Shown: positions 51,917-61,183 of the stretch, piece by piece
Layout of the letters: every line of letters starts with the position of its first letter
How positions within the stretch are numbered: the first letter of the stretch is position 1
Source of the DNA: Plantactinospora endophytica
GTDB lineage: Bacteria; Actinomycetota; Actinomycetes; Mycobacteriales; Micromonosporaceae
DNA: 64,000 nucleotides
Assembly (NCBI RefSeq): GCF_016862915.1
Contig: NZ_BONW01000042.1
Coordinates: 62,001 to 126,000 of the forward strand
Direction: 5' to 3'
Position numbers and translations under genes: made by a program
The notes under the pieces: generated by a model
What the model was told of the DNA's origin: nothing
The model's input: the letters and a program-made list of their open reading frames with translations, nothing else
Databases searched by the model: none

Positions 51917-52966
51917 ATGTTCGGCAAACTCGACAGGCCCCGGCCACCGACCACTCCACGCCGGCTCGGCCACATCGCCCGACTTGCCGTCGTCGCCACC
52001 ACCGTGGCGACGACCGGCGTCGCCGTCGCGGTCGTCGCGTCTCCGTCCAGCGCCGCCGCCTGCAACGGTTACGTCGGCCTGACCTTCGACGACGGGCCGA
52101 CCGGCAGCACCAGCGCGCTGCTGTCCGTGCTGCGCAACAACGGCGTACGGGCCACGATGTTCAACGTCGGGCAGAACGTCCAGAACAACCGGTCGGCGGC
52201 ACAGGCGCAGGTCTCGGCCGGCATGTGGGTCGCCAACCACAGTTGGAACCACGCCCACATGACCTCGATGAGCCAGAGCCAGATGCAGTCCGACCTGTCC
52301 CAGACGAGTTCTGCGATCCAGTCGGCGACCGGCGTCCGACCGCAGCTCTTCCGGCCGCCGTACGGGGAGACGAACTCCACCCTCCAGTCCGTCGCCTCGT
52401 CGCTCGGCATGCGTCAGGTGATCTGGGACGTGGACTCCCAGGACTGGAACGGCGCAAGCGTCAGCCAGATCGTCTCCAACGCCGGCCGCCTCCAGGCCGG
52501 CCAGGTCATCCTGATGCACGACGGGATCCAGAACACCCGCGACGCGATCCCGCAGATCATGGCCAACCTCACCAGCCGCAACCTCTGCCCCGGCATGATC
52601 TCGCCGTCCACCGGCCGCGCGGTGGCCCCCGACGGCACCACCCCGCCCACGACTCCGCCCGGCGGCAACCCCACCACCCCACCGGGCGGCGGCGGTTGCA
52701 GTACGTCGGTGACCCCCGGCACGGTCTGGGGCGACCGGTACAACACCACGGTGACCGTCAGCGGCGCCAGCAACTGGACCGTGGTCGTCGCCGTCACCTC
52801 GCCGCAGTCGATCACCACCACCTGGAGCGGCAGCGCCAGCCTGAGCAGCAACAACACCGTGCTGACGATGCGCTCCAACGGCAGCGGCAACACCTTCGGC
52901 TTCACCACGATGATGAACGGCAACTCCGGCGCCCGACCACAGGTCAGGTCCTGCACCGCCGGCTGA
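51917..52966 (+). CDS. Secreted CE4 polysaccharide deacetylase with C-terminal carbohydrate-binding-type domain
   Basis: Removes acetyl groups from xylan, chitin or peptidoglycan. ATG 51917 follows AGGAGGAA. The 349 residues comprise a signal peptide ending SSAAAC (about 48), a NodB domain (about 50-240) with the metal/catalytic motifs TFDDGP, ANHSWNH (HxxxH), FRPPYGE, DVDSQDW and ILMHDG, a Pro/Thr/Gly linker (TTPPTTPPGGNP), and a C-terminal beta domain of about 95 residues with GGGCS...CTAG cysteines, like a CBM2-type module. The substrate is probably xylan or chitin; the domain set resembles Streptomyces acetylxylan esterases. Confidence 0.88.
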   Translation: MFGKLDRPRPPTTPRRLGHIARLAVVATTVATTGVAVAVVASPSSAAACNGYVGLTFDDGPTGSTSALLSVLRNNGVRATMFNVGQNVQNNRSAAQAQVSAGMWVANHSWNHAHMTSMSQSQMQSDLSQTSSAIQSATGVRPQLFRPPYGETNSTLQSVASSLGMRQVIWDVDSQDWNGASVSQIVSNAGRLQAGQVILMHDGIQNTRDAIPQIMANLTSRNLCPGMISPSTGRAVAPDGTTPPTTPPGGNPTTPPGGGGCSTSVTPGTVWGDRYNTTVTVSGASNWTVVVAVTSPQSITTTWSGSASLSSNNTVLTMRSNGSGNTFGFTTMMNGNSGARPQVRSCTAG

Positions 52967-53059
52967 CACCTCGCCACCCGGCCGAGTACCGCCCTCGGAA
53001 CCTGCCGGGACGCCGCCCGGCTCGGCCGGGGCAAGGGAACATCCGAGCCGAGCCGGGGG

Positions 53060-53096
53060 TGTCCGGCGACAGGGACCAGAGCCTCGTCGCCGGACA
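53060..53096. terminator. 11-bp hairpin between convergent genes
   Basis: TGTCCGGCGAC (53060-53070) pairs with GTCGCCGGACA (53086-53096) between the CE4 stop (plus) and the permease stop (minus); a likely bidirectional terminator. Confidence 0.65.
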
Positions 53097-53212
53097 ATCC
53101 CGGGCCAACGCCTACCCGTCGGAGTCACCCTCCACCTCCGGCGACCCGGATGCGGACGCGGTGGCCACACCGGCCCGACGCGGAAGTGCGGCGGCCGGAG
53201 AGCCGGGCAGGA

Positions 53213-54079
53213 TCAACCCTTCACGGCTCCGGTCAGCCCGCCGACGATCCGGCGCTGGAACAGGCTGAAGAAGAGCAACGCCGGGAGCATCGACAGCGAC
53301 GTGAACGCCAGGACCTTGGCCGTGTCGACCGAGTACTGCGAGGCGAATGCCTGCACGCCGAGCGGCAGGGTGAAGGTGTCCTCTCGGTTGAGGATGAAGA
53401 GCGGCAGCAGGTAACTGTTCCAGCTCGTGATGAAGGTCAGGATGGCCACGGTGATGACGCCCGGTCTGGAGAGCGGCAGCACCATGCGCCAGAAGAAGCC
53501 CAGTCGGCTGCAACCGTCCATCGACGCCGCCTCCTGGATCTCGTTCGGGATGGCACGTACGAACGGGACGAGGATGATGATCGTCATCGGGATGGCGAAC
53601 CCGATCTGCGGGAGGATCACCCCGGGCAGCGTGTTCATCAGGCCGAGGGTCCTGACCAGGATGTAGAGCGGTGTGATCGCCACGGTGAGCGGGAACATCA
53701 GACCAGCGGCGAACAGCGAGTACATCGCCCCCCGTCCCCGGAACCGGTAGCGGGCGAGGATGTAGCTCGTCATGAGGCCGAGCGTGACCACGCCTGCGGT
53801 GGTGCATCCGGCGACGATGCTGGAGTTCACCACCTGACGCCAGAACACGTCGCCGGTCAGGACGTCGAGGTAGTTGCCGAACTGCCACGGACTCGGCCAT
53901 CCGGCCGGGTCGGTGGTGATCTGCGCGTTCGTCCGGAAGCCACCGATGACGATGTAGACGATCGGTGCCAGCATCGCCCCGATGAGCAGCAGCGCGACGA
54001 AGTACACACCCGGGCTGCCCCACGCCGCCTTCCGGCTGGCCCTGGTTGCCCTGCGCGCTGCTACGGCAGTCGCGGCCAT
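53213..54079 (-). CDS. CUT1 sugar ABC permease (MalG type), second importer
   Basis: A 288-residue channel subunit with six predicted helices and the EAA loop EAASMDGCSRLGFFWRMVLPLSRP. ATG 54079 overlaps the stop of the upstream permease by one base. It is the last gene of a three-gene importer operon, with no ATPase nearby. Confidence 0.9.
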   Translation of the reverse strand: MAATAVAARRATRASRKAAWGSPGVYFVALLLIGAMLAPIVYIVIGGFRTNAQITTDPAGWPSPWQFGNYLDVLTGDVFWRQVVNSSIVAGCTTAGVVTLGLMTSYILARYRFRGRGAMYSLFAAGLMFPLTVAITPLYILVRTLGLMNTLPGVILPQIGFAIPMTIIILVPFVRAIPNEIQEAASMDGCSRLGFFWRMVLPLSRPGVITVAILTFITSWNSYLLPLFILNREDTFTLPLGVQAFASQYSVDTAKVLAFTSLSMLPALLFFSLFQRRIVGGLTGAVKG

Positions 54080-55101
54080 CAGATCCTCCCCCCGGTGATC
54101 GCGCCCTCGGTGTCACGGCGCAGGACAAACCGTTGGTAGAGCAGCGCCGCGACGAGCGAGATGAAGAACAGGACCACGGCCACGGCGTTGCCGTACCCGT
54201 ACTCCCCCGCGATGCGCCCGTTGGCCACCATGTACGTGGCCATCGTCGACGTTCCTGCCGTCGACGCGACGTACTGGCCCCAGATGATGTAGACGAGGTC
54301 GAACAACTGGAGGGCACCGATCATCGACAGGAACGCCCAGATGCGGATCGTCGGCCCGAGCAGCGGCAGCGTGATACGGCGCTGGATCTGCCAGTAGGAC
54401 GCCCCGTCGATCGCCGCCGCCTCCATCAGCTCGTCCGGGATGCCCTGCAACCCGGCGAGGAAGAGGATGACGGCGAAGCCGATGTACTTCCAGGTGAGGA
54501 TGCCCATGAGGGTCCAGATCGCGGTCTCGGGGTCGGAGAGCCACTCGTTCTGCAACCAACCGAGCCCGACGCTCTGGAGGAAGGAGTTGACGGCGCCGCT
54601 GCCCTGCAACATCAGGCTCCAGCCGGTGCCGACGACCACCTCGGAGATCACGTAGGGGATGAAGACGAGTACCCGGATGAGGGTCTGGCCCCGCATCTTC
54701 CGGTTCAGCAGCAGTGCGAGCAGTACGGCGGCCGGTCCCTGGATCACTAGCGACAGGACGACGATCACGGCATTGTGCTGTAGGGCGTCGACGAACGTGC
54801 CGTCCTGGAAGATCAGCACGTAGTTGCGCAGGCCGACGAACTCGGTGGGTGGACCGTAGCCCTGCCAACTGAAGAACCCGTAGTACGCGGCCATGGCCAC
54901 GGGGAAGATGACGAAAGACAGGAACACGATCAGCGTCGGCCCCGTCATCAGCGCAATTTCCAGCCGGGCGGGCCACCCGATGCCCTTGCGTGCACGGCGC
55001 CCGGTCGGGGGCGACGCGACAGGCGCGTCACCCCCGACCGTCGTCAGCCCCACCGACCGGTTCTCTACGAGCTGTACGCTCTCGCGGTCTGTATCGAACA
55101 T
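54079..55101 (-). CDS. CUT1 sugar ABC permease (MalF type), second importer
   Basis: A 340-residue permease; ATG 55101 is the first start in a frame that is otherwise open far upstream. A polar N-terminal tail of about 45 residues precedes six predicted helices. The EAA loop is EAAAIDGASYWQIQRRITLPLLGP. The gene begins 11 bases after the binding-protein stop and runs into the MalG-type gene, so the three are one operon. The substrate is unknown; the adjacent CE4 esterase and GH43 remnant hint at xylan-derived sugars. Confidence 0.9.
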   Translation of the reverse strand: MFDTDRESVQLVENRSVGLTTVGGDAPVASPPTGRRARKGIGWPARLEIALMTGPTLIVFLSFVIFPVAMAAYYGFFSWQGYGPPTEFVGLRNYVLIFQDGTFVDALQHNAVIVVLSLVIQGPAAVLLALLLNRKMRGQTLIRVLVFIPYVISEVVVGTGWSLMLQGSGAVNSFLQSVGLGWLQNEWLSDPETAIWTLMGILTWKYIGFAVILFLAGLQGIPDELMEAAAIDGASYWQIQRRITLPLLGPTIRIWAFLSMIGALQLFDLVYIIWGQYVASTAGTSTMATYMVANGRIAGEYGYGNAVAVVLFFISLVAALLYQRFVLRRDTEGAITGGRI

Positions 55102-55112
55102 GACGTACTGGT

Positions 55113-56411
55113 CTAGGACCTCTTGGCGGCGGTCTTGACCGCGTTGACGATGTCCTCGGGGCTGCCCTTGCCCGCCAGCAGGTTCACCACGGCGGTGTTG
55201 AGGGCGTTTCCGACGTTCTGCCCGTAGACCGTGTCGAGCCACTGCGAGACGAACGGCGCCTTGCTGTAGGCCGCGAGCACGGACTTCAGATGCGGCTCGG
55301 TCACCACGCCCTGCGCCTCGCTGTTCACCGGCGGCGCCTGGAACGCCTTGTAGTAGGCCTCCTGCACGCTCGTCTGCACCATGAAGTTGAGGAAGGCGGT
55401 GCACGCCGCCTTGGGAGCCTTCGCGGAGCAGGAGTAGCCGTCGACGCCACCGAGGATGGCGCCGGGCTCTCCCGCGCCGCCCTCGATGCTGGGGAACGGG
55501 AACCAGTCCAGGTCGGGAAGCGGCTTCTGGTCCGGCGTCAACGAGCCGATGACACCCGGATTCCAGGCGCCCATGAGTTCCATCGCCGCCTTGTGGTTGG
55601 CGATGAGCCCGGCCGAGCTGCCCGCGCCCTGCTGGGCCGACGTCGTCAGGAAGCCGTTGTTGAACGGCTGCGTCGCGGCGAAGCGCTGCACGTCCTGGCC
55701 GGCCTTGAGCCAACAGGGGTCGTCGAAGGTCATGCTCTTGGCGGTCTCGGTGACCGTGCTGGTGCTGCACTCGCGCAACGCGAAGAAGTAGTAGTAGAAG
55801 GCGGCCGGCCAGGCGTCCTTGGCCCCGAGGGCGATCGGCTGGGTACCCGTGGCCTTCAGCTTGTCGACCGCGGTCTGCAAGTCGGCGAGCGTGGTCGGCG
55901 TCTGGGCGATGCCGGCCTTGGCGAACAGGTCCTTGCTGTAGAAGAAGCCGCCGGGCAGGACGGCCACCGGCATCGCGTAGACCTTGTTGTCGATCGTCTG
56001 CGCCTTGAACGAACCCTCCGAGACCACCTTCTTGGTCGCGTCGGTGATCCCGCCCGTGATGTCCATAAGCTGGCCGGCCTTGACCATCGCGGCCATCTTG
56101 CCGCCGCCGCGCTGCATGAACACGTCCGGGGCGTCTCCGGAGTTGAGAGCGGTCTGGAGCTTGCCGTCCAGGTCCTCGTTCTGGATCGACTGGATCTCGA
56201 TCTTCACGTTCGGGTTCGCGGCCTCGAAGTCGGCGACGGTCTTCTCCCAGAAGGCCCTGCCGGGCCCCGTCGTGGCGTTGTGCCAGAAGCTCATCGTGGC
56301 ATTGCCGCCGCTACCACCGTCGCCTTCCGAGTCCCCGCCACCGCAGGCGGCTGTTCCCAGGACACCCATCGCCAGAACTACCGACACCGTCAGTAGTTTC
56401 GTTGCCCTCAT
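55113..56411 (-). CDS. Sugar-binding lipoprotein of the second CUT1 importer
   Basis: A 432-residue lipoprotein from ATG 56411. The signal peptide ends GTAACGGG (lipid Cys at about 23), followed by an acidic Gly/Ser linker. The family 1 binding fold shows TMSFWHNATTGPGRAFWEKTVADFEAANPNVKIEIQ, APDVFMQRGGGKMAAMV, PTTLADLQTAVDKLKATGTQPIALG and DWFPFPSIEGGAGEPGAILGGVDGYSCS. It has four cysteines in the mature part (RECSTST, DPCWL, YSCSA, AACTA), more than usual. A 200-base leader precedes it with a promoter near 56632-56661. Confidence 0.9.
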   Translation of the reverse strand: MRATKLLTVSVVLAMGVLGTAACGGGDSEGDGGSGGNATMSFWHNATTGPGRAFWEKTVADFEAANPNVKIEIQSIQNEDLDGKLQTALNSGDAPDVFMQRGGGKMAAMVKAGQLMDITGGITDATKKVVSEGSFKAQTIDNKVYAMPVAVLPGGFFYSKDLFAKAGIAQTPTTLADLQTAVDKLKATGTQPIALGAKDAWPAAFYYYFFALRECSTSTVTETAKSMTFDDPCWLKAGQDVQRFAATQPFNNGFLTTSAQQGAGSSAGLIANHKAAMELMGAWNPGVIGSLTPDQKPLPDLDWFPFPSIEGGAGEPGAILGGVDGYSCSAKAPKAACTAFLNFMVQTSVQEAYYKAFQAPPVNSEAQGVVTEPHLKSVLAAYSKAPFVSQWLDTVYGQNVGNALNTAVVNLLAGKGSPEDIVNAVKTAAKRS

Positions 56412-56584
56412 CAACCCTGTCCTCTCTGCCGGATGTGCCCAGACGAGGCTCCCTCCGGGCGAGCGGAACGGCCGGTCCCGGTTGTCCGCGGCGGACGCGA
56501 GGCTGCCGTTCCTCCTGTCGACAGGCGCCGGTCCGGCGGCCGGACCGCAGCCACTCACGGTTGTCACTAAGTCCGTCGGACGTC

Positions 56585-56600
56585 ACATCTGCTGTCTATC
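56585..56600. promoter_or_regulatory. ACATCTGCTGTCTATC element
   Basis: Matches the fucose-locus block ACATCsGATGTCTATC at 14 of 16 positions. It lies in the leader of the second CUT1 binding-protein gene, so the same or a related regulator may act here. Confidence 0.4.
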
Positions 56601-56631
56601 GACGCGCAAAGATTCGCAGACCAGACCGAAA

Positions 56632-56661
56632 AATACAAGACACGTTTCTGAAACTTCCAAG
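56632..56661 (-). promoter_or_regulatory. Probable promoter of the second sugar importer
   Basis: On the minus strand TTGGAA (56661-56656) and TGTATT (56637-56632) are 18 bases apart. The -35 box begins the shared TTGGAAGTTTC motif also found upstream of the PL3 lyase. Confidence 0.45.
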
Positions 56662-56976
56662 ACCCACGGAAGCCCTGCGTAGCGACACCATCGCAGCGCG
56701 GGACACCAGCGCCGCCGCGCCCTCCTCCGAGGTGAAGCGACCGTACGACGATGCACACCGCCAGCGCAGCCGACCCGCGCACCACATCCCGGGTAGTCCA
56801 TCGCGTTCGCTTATAGGCAATATGTCAAAACGTATACCCGAGGCCCGTCAGGTCTTGTATCGGAGAAGTTCCGGAAATGCTAGGGTGCCCGCAACCGCTG
56901 CCGGGTCCGTGGCGAGGGTCGGTCACGGCCGGGCACTGCTGCACCTGACCTGGAGTAGGACGACAGCAGTGCCGCC

Positions 56977-57578
56977 GTGGCCGAGTTGCGCCCGCTCGAC
57001 TCGGCCGTCGACGTCCAGCGGGCCATCGCGCTCGGCGCAACGGCGGCCGGCACGGGTTGCGGCGGCGACGGAATTACGGGGTCTCCGGAGCGGGCAGATC
57101 ATCCACCTGAAGGGTCCCGTACGCCGGCCGGTGCAGGCCGCGGTGCTCGCCGTCCCGCCGGTACTCGTCCTGCTGGTGCTCTTCGGCGACGGCCCGCCCG
57201 TCGAGGCGGAGGTGGCGCGGCTTGATCTGACCAAGGCGGAGTACGACATTCTCGCCGTACTGCGGTCGCCGGGAAAGCGCTATCGGCTGCGTCCGTCGGT
57301 GCTGACCCAGCGGCTCGTGCTGACCTGTGGTGGCACCAGCAACGTGCTTCGTCGCCTCGCCGTCGCGGACCTGATCGAGCGCGACCCCGATCCGTCCGAC
57401 GCGCGTAGCTCGTGGGTACGGCTCGCGGCGAGCGGGGTGAGCCTGGCCGAGGAGGCGGTGCGCGCCGCCAGCGCCGCGCGGGCCGCCGCACTACGCGGCG
57501 TGGCACCCGCACACCACCCGTGCTGCCAACGAAGCCCTTCGGGACGTGCTGGTCGCGCTCGGCGATACGGCGACGTAG
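56977..57578 (+). pseudogene. MarR family regulator broken by two frameshifts
   Basis: Three reading frames in turn give one MarR protein. GTG 56977 opens VAELRPLDSAVDVQRAIALG. The next frame supplies the winged helix (ARLDLTKAEYDILAVLRSPGKRYRLRPS, LVLTCGGTSNVLRRLAVADLIERDPDPSDARSSWVRL). The third frame ends ANEALRDVLVALGDTAT with a stop at 57576-57578. The first shift lies between about 57060 and 57190, the second near 57500-57530. Either the gene is decayed or the sequence has indel errors; two shifts in 600 bases favour decay. Confidence 0.7.
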
Positions 57579-57836
57579 GCCGCGCGACATCCTGATGCCG
57601 GCGCGCCAACCGTCACTGAGACACCGACGGATCTGCCTGCCGATCAGCACGAATGCGCTCGAACAACTCGACACGCGCGAACACCCCGGCCCCCGATAGA
57701 GAACCTGCCGGGGTGGTCGCCGTTCGACCTGCCCGAATCAGCTAGCGCAACGCCTGATCGCGCGGCTGTGCACGCCGGAACCGGTGCGCGAACCGCGCCA
57801 GCAGATCAGCCAGGCCCGCCCGCAGCCCGCCGACCG

Positions 57837-58565
57837 TCAGTGGCAGTGCTGTTGAGGCTGTGCGCCGACCGGCCCGACTCCTGGCCTGGTCCATTGCGGC
57901 ACGGGTCGGCCGTCCCTGCGCCACCTGGTGTAGCTGGGTTCCTGCGGCCAGCCCTCCGGTGAGTCCTCCCAGACCTCCTGCCGGCCGTAGACGGTCATGT
58001 CGAGCAGTTTGTGCGACGACATGATCGCTTCGACGCCCCGGCCGGTCGTCTCGTAGGTCAGGAAGAATCGGTCGTCTCGCCGGAGGAAGCAGGCGATCTC
58101 GCCGCCGCCGGCATAGGCGGGGTCGTCGATGCCGTGCGTGGAATACCACGGGTGCGGGTAGCCCATGAAGTCCCGGAATGGCGCCAGCTCTTCGTAGGGC
58201 CCCTCGCAGAAGACCGCGAAGGAGATGCCGCGTTCCTCGAGGTAGGCCGCGTTCTGGAAGTCCCAGATGCTGGCCGTGCAGCCTTCGCACTGATCCTCGA
58301 ACGGCTTTCCGAGGTGCCACATGTGCCGGTAGACGACGAGTTGGTCACGGCCGGCGAAGATGTCCTGTAGTGGTGTCGGGCCGTGCGCTCCGATGAGCGG
58401 GATCGGAGTTACCTCGGTCATCGGCAGGCGCCGCCGGGCGGCGGCTATCGCGTCCCCCTCGCGGGTGTGCGCCTTCTCGCGGACGAGCAACGCCCCGCGC
58501 TCGCGGAGCCAGGTCTCGCGGTCGACGACCGGAGGAGCAGAGGTCGTGGTCTGGATGATTGCCAT
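57837..58565 (-). CDS. DUF899 thioredoxin-fold protein
   Basis: A 242-residue member of the DUF899 (thioredoxin-like) family of unknown function. It starts TTTSAPPVVDRETWLRERGALLVREKAHTREGDAIAAARRRLP, the family opening. GRDQLVVYRHMWHLGKPFEDQCEGCTASIWDFQ holds the conserved CEGC pair that replaces the usual CxxC. DFMGYPHPWYSTHG, YETTGRGVEAIM and LLDMTVYGRQEVWEDSPEGWPQ follow. It is divergent from an HxlR regulator 65 bases away, which likely controls it. The last 15 residues look atypical, so the 3' end may be altered. Confidence 0.87.
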   Translation of the reverse strand: MAIIQTTTSAPPVVDRETWLRERGALLVREKAHTREGDAIAAARRRLPMTEVTPIPLIGAHGPTPLQDIFAGRDQLVVYRHMWHLGKPFEDQCEGCTASIWDFQNAAYLEERGISFAVFCEGPYEELAPFRDFMGYPHPWYSTHGIDDPAYAGGGEIACFLRRDDRFFLTYETTGRGVEAIMSSHKLLDMTVYGRQEVWEDSPEGWPQEPSYTRWRRDGRPVPQWTRPGVGPVGAQPQQHCH

Positions 58566-58630
58566 GTCGATATCCTAAGCATAGTGTGCACTTGCTTGAC
58601 CATAGCTAGAGGAAAGGCAGTGAGACGGTC
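58566..58630. promoter_or_regulatory. Shared DUF899/HxlR promoter region with imperfect dyad
   Basis: 65 AT-richer bases with AAGCATAGTGTGCACTTGCTT: outer arms AAGCA and TGCTT around GTGCAC. This is the expected place for autoregulation by the HxlR protein. CATAGCTAG follows next to the HxlR side. Confidence 0.45.
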
Positions 58631-59299
58631 ATGCCGACCAAGCGGACCTTTCGAGACCTCGGCGACGCCTGCCGGGCCGCGAACGCTCTCGACCTGGTGG
58701 GCGATCGATGGACGCTGATCGTGGTGCGTGAGCTGATTCTCGGGCCCAAGCGGTTCACCGACCTGCAGGAGTCGGTGCGTGGCATCACCCCGGCCGTTCT
58801 CACCGACCGGCTGCGGTCGCTGCAGGAAAACGGGATTGTCGAGCAGGTCGTCCTCTCGGATCTGGCCCGCACCCGCGCGTACGTCGCGACGGACTGGGGA
58901 CGCGAGTTGGAGTCCGTCCTGGGATCGCTCGGGCGTTGGTACTCCGCCGGCCCCGACCCGAGGACGGACGGCGGCATGACCCCTGACGGAACGATCCTCG
59001 CCATGCGGACGATGGTTCCGGAGGTGCCCGGCGAGGTGCCGGTCCTGGCCCTCCGCCTCTACGACGGCCGGCGCTCCGACCCGCCGATGTGCGACTACCG
59101 GGTTGCCGCGATCGACGGGCGCCTGGACGTCCGGGCGGTTGTCGCCACGGAGCCGGCGGCGACGGTGACCGCAGAGTCGACGGTCTGGAGCAGCCTCCTC
59201 TTCGAGGATGTGCCACTCGCCCAGGCCGAGCGCGACGGGACCGTACGCGTCGAGGGCGACCGGGAGACAGTCGTACGGATCCTGCGCCTCTACTGCTGA
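58631..59299 (+). CDS. HxlR family regulator with C-terminal SCP2-like domain
   Basis: A 222-residue DNA-binding protein. The HxlR winged helix fills about 1-100 (CRAANALDLVGDRWTLIVVRELILGPKRFTDLQESVRGITPAVLTDRLRSLQENGIVEQ), with no cysteine equivalent to HypR beyond the N-terminal Cys13. The C-terminal 110 residues (PVLALRLYDGRRSDPPMCDYRVAAIDG ...) are an SCP2-like extension seen in many actinomycete HxlR proteins. Probably represses the divergent DUF899 gene and itself. Confidence 0.9.
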   Translation: MPTKRTFRDLGDACRAANALDLVGDRWTLIVVRELILGPKRFTDLQESVRGITPAVLTDRLRSLQENGIVEQVVLSDLARTRAYVATDWGRELESVLGSLGRWYSAGPDPRTDGGMTPDGTILAMRTMVPEVPGEVPVLALRLYDGRRSDPPMCDYRVAAIDGRLDVRAVVATEPAATVTAESTVWSSLLFEDVPLAQAERDGTVRVEGDRETVVRILRLYC

Positions 59300-59364
59300 G
59301 CAACGTTGGCGTGCGGCCGGGAAGCTTGGCTCCGGTCAACAACCCGTCGCCGCGCGACGTGCGA

Positions 59365-59671
<307 letters not shown>

Positions 59672-59702
59672 TCAATCGCACTCCGGCAGGAGGGTTCCCG
59701 GC

Positions 59703-60623
59703 TCATGCGTCCGGCGTGTCGAGGCCGGTGAGCTCGGCCGACAGTGTCCAGAGCCGGGCGGCCTCGGTACCGTCGGCGGCGTCGCCCTCGACAATCCGGC
59801 GATCCGTGTAACAGTCGCCACCGGCACCGTCGAGCTGGCGCGAGGTCGCGGCCCAGACCTGGGTTGCCGCGCCTTGCTCGACACTCCTGAAGAGACCGGG
59901 TCTGGCGGTACCGTCGGTGTCGATCCAACCGGCGGCGACCATCTCGTCGAGCTCAAGGTGTCGTTGTAGCGGAGTGAGGATCCAGCCGGGATTGACCGAG
60001 AATGCCTGGACGCCGTGCCCCCGACCGAGTACGTCGAGATGACGCGCGAACAGTATGTTGGCGAGCTTCGACTGCGCGTAGGCTTCCCACTTGTCGTACC
60101 CGCGCTCGAAGTGCACGTCGTCCCATCGGATACGCCATGCCGGCGTCCGGCCGGAGGCGACCGAGACGACCCGGGCCGTTGGTGCCTGGGTCAGGGCCGG
60201 CCAGAGCAGGTTCGTCAACGCGTAGTGGCCAAGATGGTTGGTCGCGAACTGTGCCTCCCAGCCCGGACCCACCCGCGTTTCGGGACACGCCATGATCCCG
60301 GCGTTCGCGATCAGAATGTCGAGGGCGTCGTGCGTGTCGAGGAACCACTGTGCGAAGGCGCGTACCGAGGCGAGGTCCGCGAGGTCGACCGTCACGAGCT
60401 CGACGCCGGTCGCGGAGGCCAGCGCCTGCTGTGCCGCGTCGGGCCGGCGGGCTGGAACGACAACTCGTGCGCCCGCGTGGGCGAGCGCGCGGGTCGTCGC
60501 CAGGCCGATGCCGGAGTACCCCCCGGTCACCACCGCGGTCCTGCCGGTGAGGTCGATTCCGTCGAGGACGTCGGAGGCGGTGAGGGGGGCACCGGAGTTC
60601 GGTTGGGTTGCGTTGCCGTTCAT
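59703..60623 (-). CDS. Short-chain dehydrogenase (retinol dehydrogenase-like)
   Basis: A 306-residue SDR of the longer, WWOX/RDH-like type. Motifs: TGGYSGIGLATTRAL, a cofactor Arg pair VVVPARRPD (NADP preference), DLADLASVRAFA, LIANAGIMACP, the Ser of VVSVASGR, YAQSKLANI (catalytic Tyr and Lys) and SVNPGWILTPL. It is divergent from a MerR-type regulator with a dyad at 60642-60657 between, so it is probably induced by the compound that the regulator senses. Substrate unknown. Confidence 0.9.
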   Translation of the reverse strand: MNGNATQPNSGAPLTASDVLDGIDLTGRTAVVTGGYSGIGLATTRALAHAGARVVVPARRPDAAQQALASATGVELVTVDLADLASVRAFAQWFLDTHDALDILIANAGIMACPETRVGPGWEAQFATNHLGHYALTNLLWPALTQAPTARVVSVASGRTPAWRIRWDDVHFERGYDKWEAYAQSKLANILFARHLDVLGRGHGVQAFSVNPGWILTPLQRHLELDEMVAAGWIDTDGTARPGLFRSVEQGAATQVWAATSRQLDGAGGDCYTDRRIVEGDAADGTEAARLWTLSAELTGLDTPDA

Positions 60624-60641
60624 GGCGGCGAACGCTAGATG

Positions 60642-60657
60642 CTAGATCTGGGTCTAG
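60642..60657. promoter_or_regulatory. CTAGATC-TG-GGTCTAG dyad in SDR/MerR promoter
   Basis: A 7+7 bp inverted repeat with one mismatch, lying between TTGACC (-35, minus strand) and TAGC-type -10 of the SDR gene. This is the arrangement bound by MerR-family activators, which untwist a long spacer. Confidence 0.65.
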
Positions 60658-60680
60658 GTCAACAGATAGCCTCTCGCGTC

Positions 60681-61094
60681 ATGACGGAGGCGACGCTGAG
60701 CATCGGGCAGGTGGCCGAACGCACCGGTATGAGCGTTCACGCGTTGCGGCTCTACGAACGCCGCGGGCTCCTGGCCAGCGAAATACGGCGCGACGCGGCG
60801 GGCCGGCGTCTCTACACCGGCGGGGACGTCGAGTGGTTGACGAACTGCGTGAGGTTCCGGGCGTCCGGGATGTCACTGGAAACCATCGGTCGTCTGGCGG
60901 AACTGGTCCGACAGGGCACCGGCAACGAGGCAGAACGGCTGGAGCTACTGCGCGAGCACCAACGAAGAATCAACGAGCAGCTTGACCAGTTGCGGGCCTG
61001 CCTTGACATCATCGACGCCAAGGTGTCCGGCTACGAGCGACATCTCGCGTACGGGGTCACCGGAGATCCGTGGCAGTCCCACGTCCCGGCTTGA
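60681..61094 (+). CDS. MerR family transcriptional regulator
   Basis: A 137-residue regulator starting at ATG 60681. The MerR DNA-binding domain TLSIGQVAERTGMSVHALRLYERRGLLASEIRRDAAGRRLYTGGDVEWL is at about 5-52. A dimerisation coiled coil follows (LRQ-type, EAERLELLREHQRRINEQLDQLRACLDIIDAKVSGYE). There are no metal-binding cysteine cluster and no large effector domain, like the small-ligand-sensing members that govern reductases. It controls the divergent SDR gene by position. Confidence 0.9.
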   Translation: MTEATLSIGQVAERTGMSVHALRLYERRGLLASEIRRDAAGRRLYTGGDVEWLTNCVRFRASGMSLETIGRLAELVRQGTGNEAERLELLREHQRRINEQLDQLRACLDIIDAKVSGYERHLAYGVTGDPWQSHVPA

Positions 61095-61183
61095 AGGAAC
61101 CACACCGGCCACCGGACTTGTCGGGTGCCGCGACGCCGGCATCAGGTCAGGATCTGACCGGAGTCGCTGTGAGGCTTTGCGCC

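Larger units (their letters stand above)
56412..56976. other. Intergenic region between importer and MarR pseudogene
   Basis: 565 bases without a supported gene. It holds the importer leader and promoter, an AT-rich patch near 56810-56840 and TTCCGGAAAT followed by TAGGGT near 56870-56893, a possible promoter for the MarR-type gene. Confidence 0.5.
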
